NCBI RefSeq assembly: GCF_018143015.1
Contig: NC_054755.1
Span: 6,613,624-6,677,623 of the forward strand
Origin: Lytechinus variegatus
Lineage: Eukaryota; Echinodermata; Echinoidea; Temnopleuroida; Toxopneustidae
Direction of reading: 5' to 3'
Length of the DNA: 64,000 nt
Position numbers and translations under genes: made by a program. Of the stretch, positions 10,641 to 22,081 are shown piece by piece. The notes below the pieces were generated by a model that did not search any database, was not told the origin of the DNA, and saw only the letters and a program-made list of their open reading frames with translations. The stretch's first letter is position 1. Each line of letters opens with the position of its first letter.

Positions 10641-12269
10641 AACAACACCAAAATAAATATAAAGAATAAACTTTCACCCTTGAACTCCAAGATCAGATGA
10701 AAAAAATATATATGTGTGTGTGTGTGTATGATTTTTATTTTAAGTAGCAGCATTTAATGCATCATAATATATAAATCAATGTTGTTGGGTCTTTTCTTTC
10801 CAGCGATAGGCCACTCACCTCAATGCTGTAATAAATACTATTAACTATTAGCTTAATCTTTTGAAAATGGGTAGGATAGGTCTAACTCTCATGTCACAGC
10901 TAGCAGCATCTGAGAGCATTTCCAAACAGTAGAGGGATGATGATGAAGTGAAGGCCATCATTAGAGCTGCATGTACCTCAACTTCAACAAAGATGAATTC
11001 CCATATTATCATTAATTACCTCTCATTGGGAACTGCCAGAATCTCTTGAGACGCTAATGCTGCAGGACAAAACTTCATATCTGCTCTCTACTGTACGTCA
11101 CTCATGTTGCTATTTCTGCTAGGTATCAGTTTGTACAAGGATCATATATTTGGTTCAGAATAACTGAGTGTTATCATGCACAAATCAGGCATATGATAAT
11201 GAAATTCCAAAAAAAGGAGATAATAGCGTAAAAGTATACATCCATCGACCTAACAATACTCCTACAGCACCACGTCCAGTTCTTGAGAATCAAGCTATGC
11301 AACATATCAGTAATAATATAGACCCTGATCTGATATCCCTTGACAGAACATTATTAGGCTTTCATTGAATGGGCCAGATCAAAGTCCTGAAAATGTTAGG
11401 TTTTCAAGAGTTTCATTACTCTTTGCTGAAGTTGAGACACTTAACTTCGTTTACTATGACAAAAGCTGCAGCTCTAATGATTGTCCTTTTTTAATTCTTC
11501 ATCATTGTCCCTGGCTATATGAAAATGTTCTTGGATGATGCTTGCCATTAGAGTTAGGCCTATCCTTTCCATTTACAGATTAAGTTATAGTTTATAGTAT
11601 TGATTGTAGCATTTGAGGTTAGTGACCTATTGCTACAGAGAAATTAGTACCTTGATTAATTCATAAAATTCATATGTAAATGCTGCAACTTTAGACAACT
11701 TACCATTTTAAATTATATCATACATGATTTTTTTACACTTTTGGCAATGCATTACTACAATATATATTAAAAAGTGCTATTTGATCTCGATTTCACCTCG
11801 AACTTGTATTTTGACGTCATCATTGGTCAAGGAATCAACTATTGAATTTGTGTTCATTTTCCACACAGGTCAGTCTTTTCCCATCAGAATCACTATAAAA
11901 CTACATGCCGCAATCAAGTTATCGACCTATTTACTTAAATTCCCTGAAGTTATTGATTGACTTCTAAGTTCTAACCCCTAAATATATTTTCCATGGCCAT
12001 TATTTATCCTAATTTCAGAGTGAAATTATTGAATATCCAAGTTTTCATTACAAATAGGTTTATTTCTTTCTATAATTCAGAAATAAAATGTGAATATAAT
12101 GAATTACTTTTTTGGGGGGGATCATGCATGGATGTATAAATATTTATTAACTTCTGACCTTTGACTTTGGATATCAAAGGTGAAGGGTTATTCTTTATGA
12201 TTTTGTGCCTTTTCATCTTCTTGCAAAAATTGCTTTTTGACACCAAAATCACCAACATGCAGCATTTTA

Positions 12270-13190
12270 TTTCAGAGATACCATTATAGCCTAGGGAAAT
12301 AGGTCATTGACCTTTGACCTTGAACCTAATGGATTAATATGCATTCTGGGTACTTAATTTTATTTCATTTGATCTTCCTGTAAGAACCTCTGCATTTTGA
12401 CACCAAGATCACCAACCTGCGATTTTTCATCTCAGAGATACCATTATACCGTATATAATGTAAACAGGTCATTGACCTTTGAATGGCTTTGACCTTGAAT
12501 TTCATTGGTAAATGTGCACTCTAGGTACTTTATTTTATTTCATTTGATCTTTTTGTAAGAATCTTCATTTTGACACCAAGATCACCAACCTGCGCCTTTT
12601 CATCTCAGAGATACCATTGTACCGTATAATAAAAAGGGTCATTGACCTTTGAAAGGCTTTGGCCTTGAATTTCATTGGTGAATGAGCATTGTAGGTACTT
12701 GATTTGATCTTCATGTAAGAATCTGTGCATTTTGACACCAAGATCACCAACCTGCGTCTTTTCATCTCAGAGATACCATTATACCGTATATGGTATAGAA
12801 TTTATAAAAAAAGGTCAATGACCTTTGAAAGGCTTTGACCTTGAATATTTTTGGTTAATGTGCATTCTGGGGACTTAATTTAATTTTATTTGATCTTCCT
12901 GTAAGAACCTCTGCATTTTGACACCAAGATCACCAACCTGTGCCTCTTCATCTCAGAGATACCATTATACCGTAAATGGTATATAAAGTAAAAAAAGGTC
13001 ATTGACCTTTGAAAGGCTTTGACCTTGAATTTCATCGGTGAATGAGCATTGTAGGTACTTGATTTGATTTTATTTGATCTTCTTGTAAGAATCTGTGCAT
13101 TTTGACACCATGATCACCAACCTATAATATTTTAGCTGGGAGATGCCATGATACAGTATATTTAAAAAGGTCATTGACCTTTGACCTTGA
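12270..13190 (-). repeat. Right-arm tandem repeats, six copies of about 180 bp
   Basis: The complementary block CTCAGAGATACCATTAT recurs at about 12,272, 12,431, 12,604, 12,764, 12,951 and, diverged, 13,136. AGGTCA-T-TGACCT palindromes follow at 12,301, 12,466, 12,636 (GGGTCA variant), 12,812, 12,996 and 13,168. These copies are inverted relative to 9815-10,640. Confidence 0.85.
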
Positions 13191-13497
13191 AAAAAAGCAC
13201 TTTCCCCAACCCGTATTCTTCCTAACTTTTTTTTGGTAAATGTTGACACCCGTACCTACTCAAATCAGTCAAAAAACCATTTCCAATAATTTTATTCCAG
13301 ATGGTTACTAATTATGGGATACTATACTTGCGGCTTGCCCCCATCGCCACTCCTCCCCTGAGGCTTGATTGATTTGATTTGCACATAATATCGCGCATGT
13401 ATTACGATCGATGGCCATCTGGACGATATTTATGATCGATAGACATAACATACCGTAATGGTGAAAAGAAAGTGGGACTTGGAGAGAGTGATGAAGA

Positions 13498-16400
13498 ATG
13501 GCCGGAAATGCATTTCATATGGAGGTTCTTACTAAAAGCATCAATGAGCTTCAACAAGGTAATTAATGTATATTATTTTAAGAAATTTATTGTCTGTATC
13601 TCGTGGTTTTATTTTTTTAAATTTGATATCTTTGTTAGATTGTGAAGTACCGGTAGACGAGAGGGTTACGTTGACTCCTCGACCTCATCTCCCTGTCCCA
13701 GCCCGGCCGGCGGGGCGGCTTGTCCATCGGTTGTGGCTCAGTCATATTGATGACCTGGGCTGTGGCTGTGAGACTGCATTTGATTTTGATTTAACCCAGG
13801 AAACGACCGTGTATTTACCCATACTCGCGGGACTAGGGTAGATAATGGTCAAAATATCTAGCAAAATAAATTGTGAAAATGGAAATTATGCACTTACCAC
13901 GATTATTTATGACGGATGAAGTCAGAACAAGAAGGTCTAGGCCTAGGCCTATATAGTATTATGAATGATATGATTGTGGGCTGTGTGTGGCAGTATCCTT
14001 AATATCGAGGCACAGATACCGTACCTCAAACAAAAGTTCTCTCCTTCTACCCCAGTCTCGATCGGCCATTTTGTAATGAATTTTGAAAGAATTAGGAGAG
14101 GTATCACGACAGAACTTTTTGGGGTTTTTTTTTGAGGTTCCAGTCTCTGCCTCGATGTCAAGATGCTGCCACATGATTGATAGAACTTCATCCATATAAT
14201 CGTGGTAAGCACATAATTTCTGTTTTCACAATTTATATTGCTAGATATTTTGACCATAATCTACCCTGGTCCTGTGAGTATGGGTAAATACAGAGACCGA
14301 AGTTGTAGCTCGATCTGTACAGGAACTCAATGGCCATGTTTATGTATGAAAATGGAAGTGAATTTGCGCGACAGCTGAAGTAATACCCCTTTCATAAACC
14401 CAATTACTATGAATTAGGCGGCTAATAGCAGCATAATTTGGTCGTAAAATTGGAGGAGGACAAGAGTTATCCGCATTACTCTGATGCTGCTATTATCCGC
14501 ATAATAGCGGCATCGGGATAAGATTTTGAGTTTATGAACGCATTTCCAAATAATGCGGATAATTGCCATGGTGCGGTCACAAGGTCACCCTTTTCCAACA
14601 CAACCGCATCAGAGGGGGTGTGTCCAGTTGTCATGGCGATTATCCGCCTTTTTCAGGACGGGCGCTCGTAAAAATAATGCTTATTTTCGGAGTTTATGAA
14701 CGCAATTTTTATTGAATTATCCGCATTACTCTTAGGCGGCTAATTGGAGGATAGGTTTATGAAAAGGGTATAAGTTACTGTTTTTTCCCCTTTTAAGTTT
14801 ATTTTTCTCTGTTTTGGTGCATTTCCAGGCCAAAACGGAATAATGATCTTTATGAAATAAATATTTTTATGAAATAAAGACAAAAATCAATGAGCCCTGT
14901 TGGGTGGATTTTGCATTTTTACCCCTCCCCCCCTCCTAGTGTAGTGGTGGTGGCTGCACGATAGTGAGCCGTCTGTGTACGAGGAGAAATTTTTTAAAAA
15001 ATTAAAATGTTAAAAAAAGCTCCTCAAAACAGATGGCTGCCAGCAGTCTAGGCTACTAGGCATCTGAGCCTGAGAAGTGAGGTCTGGCCGAGGTCGAGGC
15101 CTGGCCCTGATTTAAAATTAGCTAAAATCTGTTTGCTCGTTCCCAGTAGTACAGACTACTTCTAGAATCTACTACAGTCCAGACACAGTTGGATCTCCTT
15201 ACATGTAGACTCATGTACTATTAAACCTTACAATAGTAGATAACTGAGGCTGAGTGTCATAAACTGAAGATTAAAGATGAATTCTTTAATATTCCACAAG
15301 TTCGCTTGGTATTGGTTCTTTTGTTTTTAGGAATAAATGTGTCAAAATATTCAAATATAAGCAAAATATATGCACTTTAACAAATGCTGCCTGTCAAATA
15401 AGAGTGAAAAAAGTGCCCTTACTTTGGAATCATTCACACACACACTTCCTGGATTTTCTTGGAAGGGGGATGTATTAAACCCTCTGGATTTGTGAGAAAT
15501 GCCTAAAATTTAGCACGATTCCCCGGTTGACTCCGAGTTTTTAATGAATATCTGTCTTCTTTACTGCAGATGGAAATGTTACGGTTGCAAGTCTTCTTTG
15601 ATAGAATCATTCATGCAGATACCTTCATGAAATACTTTATGTGCTGACATACCGTAATATGGGATACCAGGCACACCATACGTAAATGATGAAATTGCAA
15701 TAAATTTCATGAGTGACTTGATTGTATGAATGTTAACACTCTCAAACTCTTTTCTCTTTCTGGATTAGAGAAAGCAAGGAATGAACAGAAACTGCGGGAG
15801 GTGAGGAGCAAACGGAAAGCCTTGACCAAAAAATTTGAGAGCTGTGAGTATTTTTTGTGTTACTTCAAAATCTCAGTTTATATTAAGCCTGGAAATCAGC
15901 ACTGCCAAAATTGAGGATATCTTGCAGTCACAATTTATTTGAAGGAAAGAAATATTACTAGATCTGTGATAGTTGTGTAGTGAATTAAGTTAATACACAA
16001 AAAACAATCCTACTTCCTAGAGCAACACATAGATTAAAATGATAATGCATAAACAAGTGAAGGGTTGACTGAATGCATCATGATATAGTTTCAAACATAG
16101 GACACTTAATTGGAATTGTTTGATCATGCCTGTCATTTGGTGTATAAAATATAAAGTACATCTTAAAGCATTGATCATAAAGTCATAATACCCATGAGGA
16201 AATAAATGAAGTCAGTGTATAAAATAAAGTAATCATGAGAAGCAAAATAAAAAATTCTCATAAGGTTTGAGTTTTTTTTAAATTCAATATTGTACAGTTC
16301 AAATATGTATAATGGGAAAAGAATGATATCTTACTTATTTTGGAAGTATCATAAATTTTTCTTGTCTCCTTTATGACTGATAAAGCTGCTGCAAGGCATA

Positions 16401-19400
16401 ACCAGTTGGAAGAGAAAATCTCAAAGTTAAACGAGACCTTGAAGATAGCACAACATAAAGTTCTACAATCTCAGACTGAATTGGACGGGTAAGAAGAGAA
16501 AAATAATGAATCATGCTGGATTGTTATCAATATTACAGACTTGTTTTAAACAAAAGACAAATGAATTGAACTTAATCTGTTCATTGTGTGCAATATTATA
16601 GATTATGTAGTTTATCACCTGTGATGCTGTATATGCTTTGCCATTTTTGACAGTCATTTTGCTAAATAATTGTTTATTTTCATAAATGTGGGAAATTTTA
16701 TTCAATTCAATTCAAAATCACTGTCATCATAATATAATTATTTACCTTTACATCTACAGTTACTGTACATACTATTATTGTTATAATATTGGGAATCATT
16801 TTAGCTTTGTATTACTGTTTGTGCATTTTCCCTTGAACATGGAAATAGATTTGATATAATCAATTCAAAATCACTATCGTTATTTTCAGAATTATTGAAA
16901 TTATTACATTTTTTATACCCGATTTTATAATCATCTGATGTGAAGTGAATTTATATTCCTCTGTATTTTTCCCATTACATTTACTTTATGATTTCTAAAT
17001 GAACTTGTACATTTGTTTATCAATTTACATACAGTCAGCTGAATTCAAATACCATGGTTCAAGCACAAGTACAGCACATAGAAGAGGCAATAAAGGATAC
17101 CAAAGAACAACACACCAAAGACATGTAATTTATCTTGCTTTAACCAACTTAATAAGGGGGCTGTCACAACTGGACATTTAAGCCAGCATATAATTATGCT
17201 GACATACTGTATGGTGTGGCTGGTCATTTTGTCCTTTCATTCTCTGTTGATATCAAGCCATTTTCTCCTTTCATCTTATTTGTTGGTATAAATCATTCCA
17301 TTCATGAAATCAAGGATTGGACAAGTGCCTACCAATGACAGCTTCCCCATAAAAGCATTCTTTAGATTTTGTCAAGTTTTGTAGTAGTATTTCAAAAGTG
17401 AGTGTAGATGAATAAGGTGTAGAAAACTCATGTATAATTTTTTATCAAGATTGGAGGTCTGTTCACCAATGATACATTCCCCTCAATTCTCTACCCATTT
17501 TCCCTCTCCTCCCTGCTATCCCGTACCCCCCCCCCCTCCACCTTTCATTCCCTCAAACCTCCCCCTTCTCTAACCCATTTCTCTGTAGCGAGAATTTTTA
17601 AAAGAGCAATAATAAGTTTGAGCCTTCATCATTATTTTATGCCAGAGGTCATAGTAGTAGTTCCACATCAGGGGTAGATAGTTTCATATCTCATATTGGT
17701 GAATTTAGAAGGTTACTTGGTCTACATGCAGTTCATGTACTTCTCAGACCAGGGGTGGATCCAGTTTGTTTTTTTAAGGGTGCATTTATCCAAGGAAAAA
17801 TTTTACAAAGCAAAAAAAAGGGAGGCTTTAACCAAAAATTAGGGGGATTTCATCCACGAAGAAATTTGACAAGCAAAAAAAAAGGTCTTCACTTTCAAAG
17901 GGGGGGGGGGCACACTTCTTTTGTAACTGCATTTTTGCACTACAAATATTAATTGTGTCTCTCAAAAGGGGGGAGGCACAGGCTGGCTGTGCCCCTCCCC
18001 CAACCTGAATTCGCCAGATTTTCAGCTTTTCCCTGAAACATGAATTGATTTCTTAACTTTGAAAGCTAATCAAAATGTTTAAGCAATTGAATATAAATCA
18101 TGGCTTTTTTTTTCTTGTCTCGCAGAGAGGACTTTGAAGAACATCTTTCACAAATGGCCGACAAGTTTCATCGCTCAAGACATTTCTATGTAAGTTAGTT
18201 CTCCTTGCTTTCTTTACTTTGAACATGACACTGTTTACACAAATAGAATAAATTCTAATTTAAGAAGATATTCCTTACATTTAAGTTTTCCTCCCACTCT
18301 CTCCTTTTCTTTACTTTAAAAGGTGAATTGTTAAAGGTATCATAATAGCATTTACAACAAACATGGTAACCTACATAACTCCTTAATTCTGTTTCATAAA
18401 ACTTGTAATAATAACCAGAGTAACATGGACTGTCAAAAGATAAAGATTGTGAATCTTATTAGTAAATCAAGATTTAACTCTGTTGAATCAATTAATTTCT
18501 AGTATGGACTGCTACAGTTTATTACCTTTATCAGTATAATGAATTCATGATAATGATGACTCATGTTTAATGAATTCAATATCCATGCCAAAGAATTGAT
18601 TAACATCCATTTACTTATGTGAATCATCATCATTCCAAACAATAATCAATTTGTGCGTATTTCACTGAAAAATTATACTTTCTGAGTTGTAACTGACACT
18701 CCACATTCTCGGATTAACTTCATCAATATCATGACAAGAATATCAATCTTTTTGGGGGGTGGTTTGCTGGAATGAATTTAGCTTCACATTTTTATTAATT
18801 ACCCATTATAGAACATGATCCTGTTACAGAATTCTGCATATTCCAATTAATCCTTTCAAAAATCTGATTTAAAATTTTGTTATAAATCTATTTATTAAAA
18901 TATATTTTTGATTTTCCAGACAGATGAGTCTCTTTTGAATGAAATTGAGCTGATGAAACAAAAGGCACAAGAACTTGATAAAGAAGGTAAATATCTTAAA
19001 ATATTAGGATAAAATGTACTTTATCTACATGTAAACCACTTTGTCTTCATAAGTGTTGAAAAAAACAATTATCTCTAATTTTTCATGAAGTTGTGGGCTC
19101 AGGATCACAAATTTCTTCCATCTGGATGCCAGTTATTTCATTTTATCACTTTCATATCTGTTTTGATAGCAATGTTTTACAGAAATCAACCTAATATTTG
19201 CACAAGTTCCTTCAATTGTAATGTTTGTATTGGACCCATGTTCAGTTTAGTTGCTTCTTTCCATCACCTACATGTTCTTTAAAAAATATTGCATAGCACT
19301 TCCCCTCGCCCAGCCCTACCTGTGGCGAAAAATAGGATTTTCTGCTTTGAAATAGGGTTTTTCAGAGAAAATGGTAGAATTATGGTCCTATTAGGTTGAC

Positions 19401-20384
19401 AGCTCTGATTTGATTTTAATGACGAGTGGCACTATTGCATTTGCTTTAGGGATTGCATGTTGAAACTTCTTTTGTCTTGAATTTTGTCTTGAATTTTGTC
19501 TTTAAGTGGCAGCTGTAAAGACAGAAAGTGAGAAGAAGAAACAGCACATTTCAGAATTGCAAGAGTCACTCAAACAAACCAAAGCAAAACAGGAAGAGCA
19601 AGGACTGTTGGCAAATGTGCAGAGAGAAGTCATGTACGTGTTGGTATCTAGTATCGACATTAATGTAAAAAAGTAAATAAATGAACGTGATAATGAAGGG
19701 ACCCAGGGAGAGAAGCCGGGGGAAAGGGGGGGGGGATCTGTCATTAGAAGGTGGACACAATGCTTGCACATGAACTTTCAAAATGTACCCTTAAACAAGT
19801 AATCATCATTCAACCTTGTATACCAATTAAGTACTTTTCAGTTCCCCTACCCTAGTTTGATGATAGGGTGAATATGTATACTCGCATATCCTGGGTTGTA
19901 ATGTATATCTTTTTCCCTGATATATTTTTTTTTTTAATCCTTTAACTGTATGCATGTACATTGCCCAACCATGAAAAAAAAAACAATTTACGTGCTTTTG
20001 TGTAAAAGCCTGGGGTCCAGTCCACCTTGTGATGGCAACCCCCCCCCCTCGGGAGCAGAGGGAGAGATGGAGGAAGAGAGGGAGGGGATGACTGGTGAGA
20101 ATAAGATTTATCAACATAAAGAGAGATGGGGGTGGTGGTTAAAGCTTGAGAGAGAAAAGAAAGAGCAAGAGCCTAGAAATGAATTTTGTGTTATCCCACC
20201 CAGATGATTGAATGCCATTCTTCTTTTTCTCTGTAATTCTCCATGCAGGTCCATGTTGACTGCTGAAAATGAGAGAATTGAGAACTTCAGACTAGGCCTG
20301 TTGGAGAGAAAGGAGGAGGTTGATAGCGTTCTGGAGAAGCTTAGGCAGTGGAAACCACCTCATGAAGTCACTCAAGAGGAATGA
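13498..20384 (+). CDS. Coiled-coil protein, 240 residues, eight exons (CCDC122-like?)
   Basis: Exons by GT-AG junctions and continuous frame: 13498-13558, 15769-15843, 16386-16488, 17035-17124, 18126-18189, 18920-18986, 19507-19633, 20249-20384; they sum to 723 bases, 240 codons plus TGA. The ATG at 13498 directly follows an in-frame TGA, so the start is at 13498 or the next Met (13519). The protein is almost entirely charged heptad-type helix (REVRSKRKALTKKFES, QLEEKISKLNETL, SEKKKQHISELQESLKQTK) with a short Pro-containing tail, QWKPPHEVTQEE. No signal peptide or membrane segment. The EDFEEHL block in exon 5 recalls the EDFEEHM stretch I remember in vertebrate CCDC122 (273 residues, function unknown), so that is the best candidate, but coiled coils give weak identity. 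It converges with EFHC2. Gene structure is well supported; the name is not. Confidence 0.8.
13806..14283. repeat. Palindromic repeat of about 480 bp in the first intron
   Basis: 13806-13930 (TGTATTTACCCATACTC, GGTCAAAATATCTAGC, CTTACCACGATTAT) matches the complement of 14,190-14,283. The match continues inward (TCGAGGCA-AGA, ACCTCAAA) to a centre near 14,070. The arms are imperfect. Minus-strand frames through it (102 and 78 codons) overlap and have no domain signature. Confidence 0.75.
14284..15055. repeat. Dispersed repeat family R, copy A (interrupted)
   Basis: Shares CGATCTGTACAGG, ACTCAATGGCCAT, GTGAATTTGCGC and the terminal hairpin AGCCGTCTGT / ACAGATGGCT with copies at 32,975-33,445 and 33,845-34,310. 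The copy is split by a MITE at 14,384-14,770. No gene. Confidence 0.8.
14384..14770. mobile_element. PIF/Harbinger-like MITE, 387 bp
   Basis: Ends TACCCCTTTCATAAACC and GGTTTATGAAAAGGGTA are inverted with one mismatch, and further inverted blocks follow (GGCGGCTAAT, ATTATCCGCAT). TAA flanks it on both sides (14381-14383 and 14771-14773), the 3-bp duplication of PIF/Harbinger elements. The paralogous repeat at 33,160 reads GAAGTAAGTCACT without the insert, so the insertion point and duplication are directly visible. Confidence 0.85.
17750..18017. mobile_element. Diverged hAT-like MITE (CAGGGGTGGATCCAG)
   Basis: Starts CAGGGGTGGATCCAG and ends near ATTCGCCAG. Its interior (poly-G, GGCACAC, AACTGCATTTTTGCACTAC, TGTGTCTCTCAAAAGG, GGCTGTGCCCC) follows the same order as 21,865-22,081. 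It lies in the fourth intron of the coiled-coil gene. A plus-strand frame across it is not a gene. Confidence 0.65.
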
Positions 20385-20455
20385 GGAATGTCATTGTAAT
20401 CAAATTTAAAGGGACTATTCAAAGTTGTTATATCTCTGAAAATCCTGCCCTGTAA

Positions 20456-20461
20456 AATAAA
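20456..20461 (+). promoter_or_regulatory. Poly(A) signal AATAAA of the coiled-coil gene
   Basis: AATAAA lies 72 bases after the TGA at 20,382-20,384, a normal distance for a short 3' UTR. Confidence 0.6.
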
Positions 20462-21864
20462 GAACTACCAAAAATCGTGTCCTTGAAAGGACGATCATGA
20501 GTCCATCACCCAAACACTTATCACGTTCAAGCTTGTCTGAAGAATTTTCTCCTGTTTTTATTTGATGGTTCACGAACATCACTGACAGCAGTCATCAATT
20601 CAGAGCTGTGAACTTGCAGCTGCTTAACTCCTCACCTACTTTAAACAAGTGTTCCAGGTAGAAAGCCTATGGTAATTTCAAATTCAGTCAGTTGGTTAAA
20701 TCACTTCATAAAGACCTACCATCATTAGAAACAGCGGTTGCATATTAAGACATCCATTGCTATCTTCGGTCGAGCAGCTAACCTACATTTATTTTTCCAG
20801 CATTCAACACTTTTCGGGGAAATGATTTTTTCAACAAACTCTCGGGATGAAATGAATATGAATATTTTGTATGTCTACAAATATGGAATTATATTGATTC
20901 ACTTAATCTGGACTATGAAAATATTTAACCATCGAGAGAATATTTAGTGTAAGCTGCCTAAAACTTATAACATTCCACTGAATGCATATTTTATCATTAT
21001 CCTTGACTTTTAAAAACAGGAAATGTAGAGCACTTTATGTGGTTTCTAGAATATTAGAAATACAGGCTACATGGGTAGTGTATTAGTATTTACAATTTCA
21101 TTTTCCTAACCCCCTTTTTCCCCAATTGTAGTGATGACGTCCCAATTCAAAGTAGCAGTTCAATTGTTATCTATAAATCACAATAGATCCCTTTTTCACA
21201 AATTTTTACAACTCATACAGAGGAACATAAAAAAAAAATTTCTAAAGTCTAATTCAATCAGCTTTCACTCATCGAATTGTTTTCTTCTGCCCTCTTTCAT
21301 AGTTTCAAAAATGAGAATATAGCTCATAATGAATTGGCGATGTAGAAAGTTACTGTTTTTGCACGCTGAATTAATTTTTGGGAGATAATAATGATTGTTT
21401 CCATGTTATTTAATTCAAGCTATCCATATTGCACCATTTATACTTATTGTTATATAGATGTTATCCAAGAACTGTTGCATTTTATTAGCTTATCTAATTT
21501 GAAGTTAGGGGACAAAATTTATCATTAAAATTGTTGATTTTAATTGTACGAATGTGCAAAATTGCAACATCAGCATGCAAAGGATTGATGATTTTGTAAT
21601 GTCGGTTAATTTTGAATTTATAAAGTGTAAGTCCCAAGTAAAACAACTTCTATGGGAGAACCATGCAGCACACTATTGCAAAGGGAATTATTTTTTATTT
21701 CTGTACATTGTTTTCATTCTCGGTGCTCTATGAGGCTTAGTGATTGATCATGGGGCTAATTTATGATTGGTTGGAGTTTTGAAAAGATCAATCCTAACAA
21801 TCATCCCTATGATCGGTTAAATCGATCGTTAAGCTCTGTGTTCTAGGACTCTGGTCATCAGGGA
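20462..21864. other. Intergenic or alternative 3' UTR
   Basis: AT-rich, no long frame, no repeat recognised. It may be extended 3' UTR of the plus-strand coiled-coil gene. Confidence 0.45.
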
Positions 21865-22081
21865 CAGGGGCGGATCCAGGATTTCGCAAAAGGGTGGGGC
21901 ACATTTTCCTGAGGAAAAAATTGTTGACAAGCAAACGAAAAATTTTTCACTAATTTCAAAATGGGGTGGCACACTTTTCATTCAACAGCATTTTTACATT
22001 ACAAATTTTAATTGTGCCTCTCAAAGGATGGGGGGCACGAGCCATCTGTGCTCCCCACCCCCTCTCCAGGATCCGCCAGTG
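21865..22081. mobile_element. hAT-like MITE, 217 bp
   Basis: Ends CAGGGGCGGATCC and GGATCCGCCAGTG are inverted repeats with two mismatches. Flanking octamers ATCAGGGA and ATCGGATG agree at four positions, so the 8-bp target duplication is at best decayed. The interior is G/C-tract rich and non-coding; 17,750-18,017 is a relative. Confidence 0.7.

Larger units (their letters stand above)
9660..13335. mobile_element. Giant foldback element, about 3.7 kb imperfect palindrome
   Basis: The outer 120 bases (about 9665-9815) match the reverse complement of 13,185-13,330, including CCAACCCGTATTCTTCCTAA and CCATTTCCAATAATTTTATT. The arms then hold tandem repeats of about 180 bp in opposite orientation (five left, six right). 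Further inward, 10,800-11,000 matches the reverse complement of about 11,380-11,650 (AGGCCTATCC/GGATAGGTCT, CATTAGAGCTGCA). The centre lies near 11,200 and holds only short frames, such as 66 codons at 11,168-11,368. Long inverted arms built of internal tandem repeats are the hallmark of foldback (FB-type) transposons. No transposase is recognisable. Confidence 0.75.

Noticed and set aside
19950-20207. 85-codon plus-strand frame before the last exon of the coiled-coil gene
   Set aside because: Intronic, purine-rich low complexity; splice junctions on either side exclude it.
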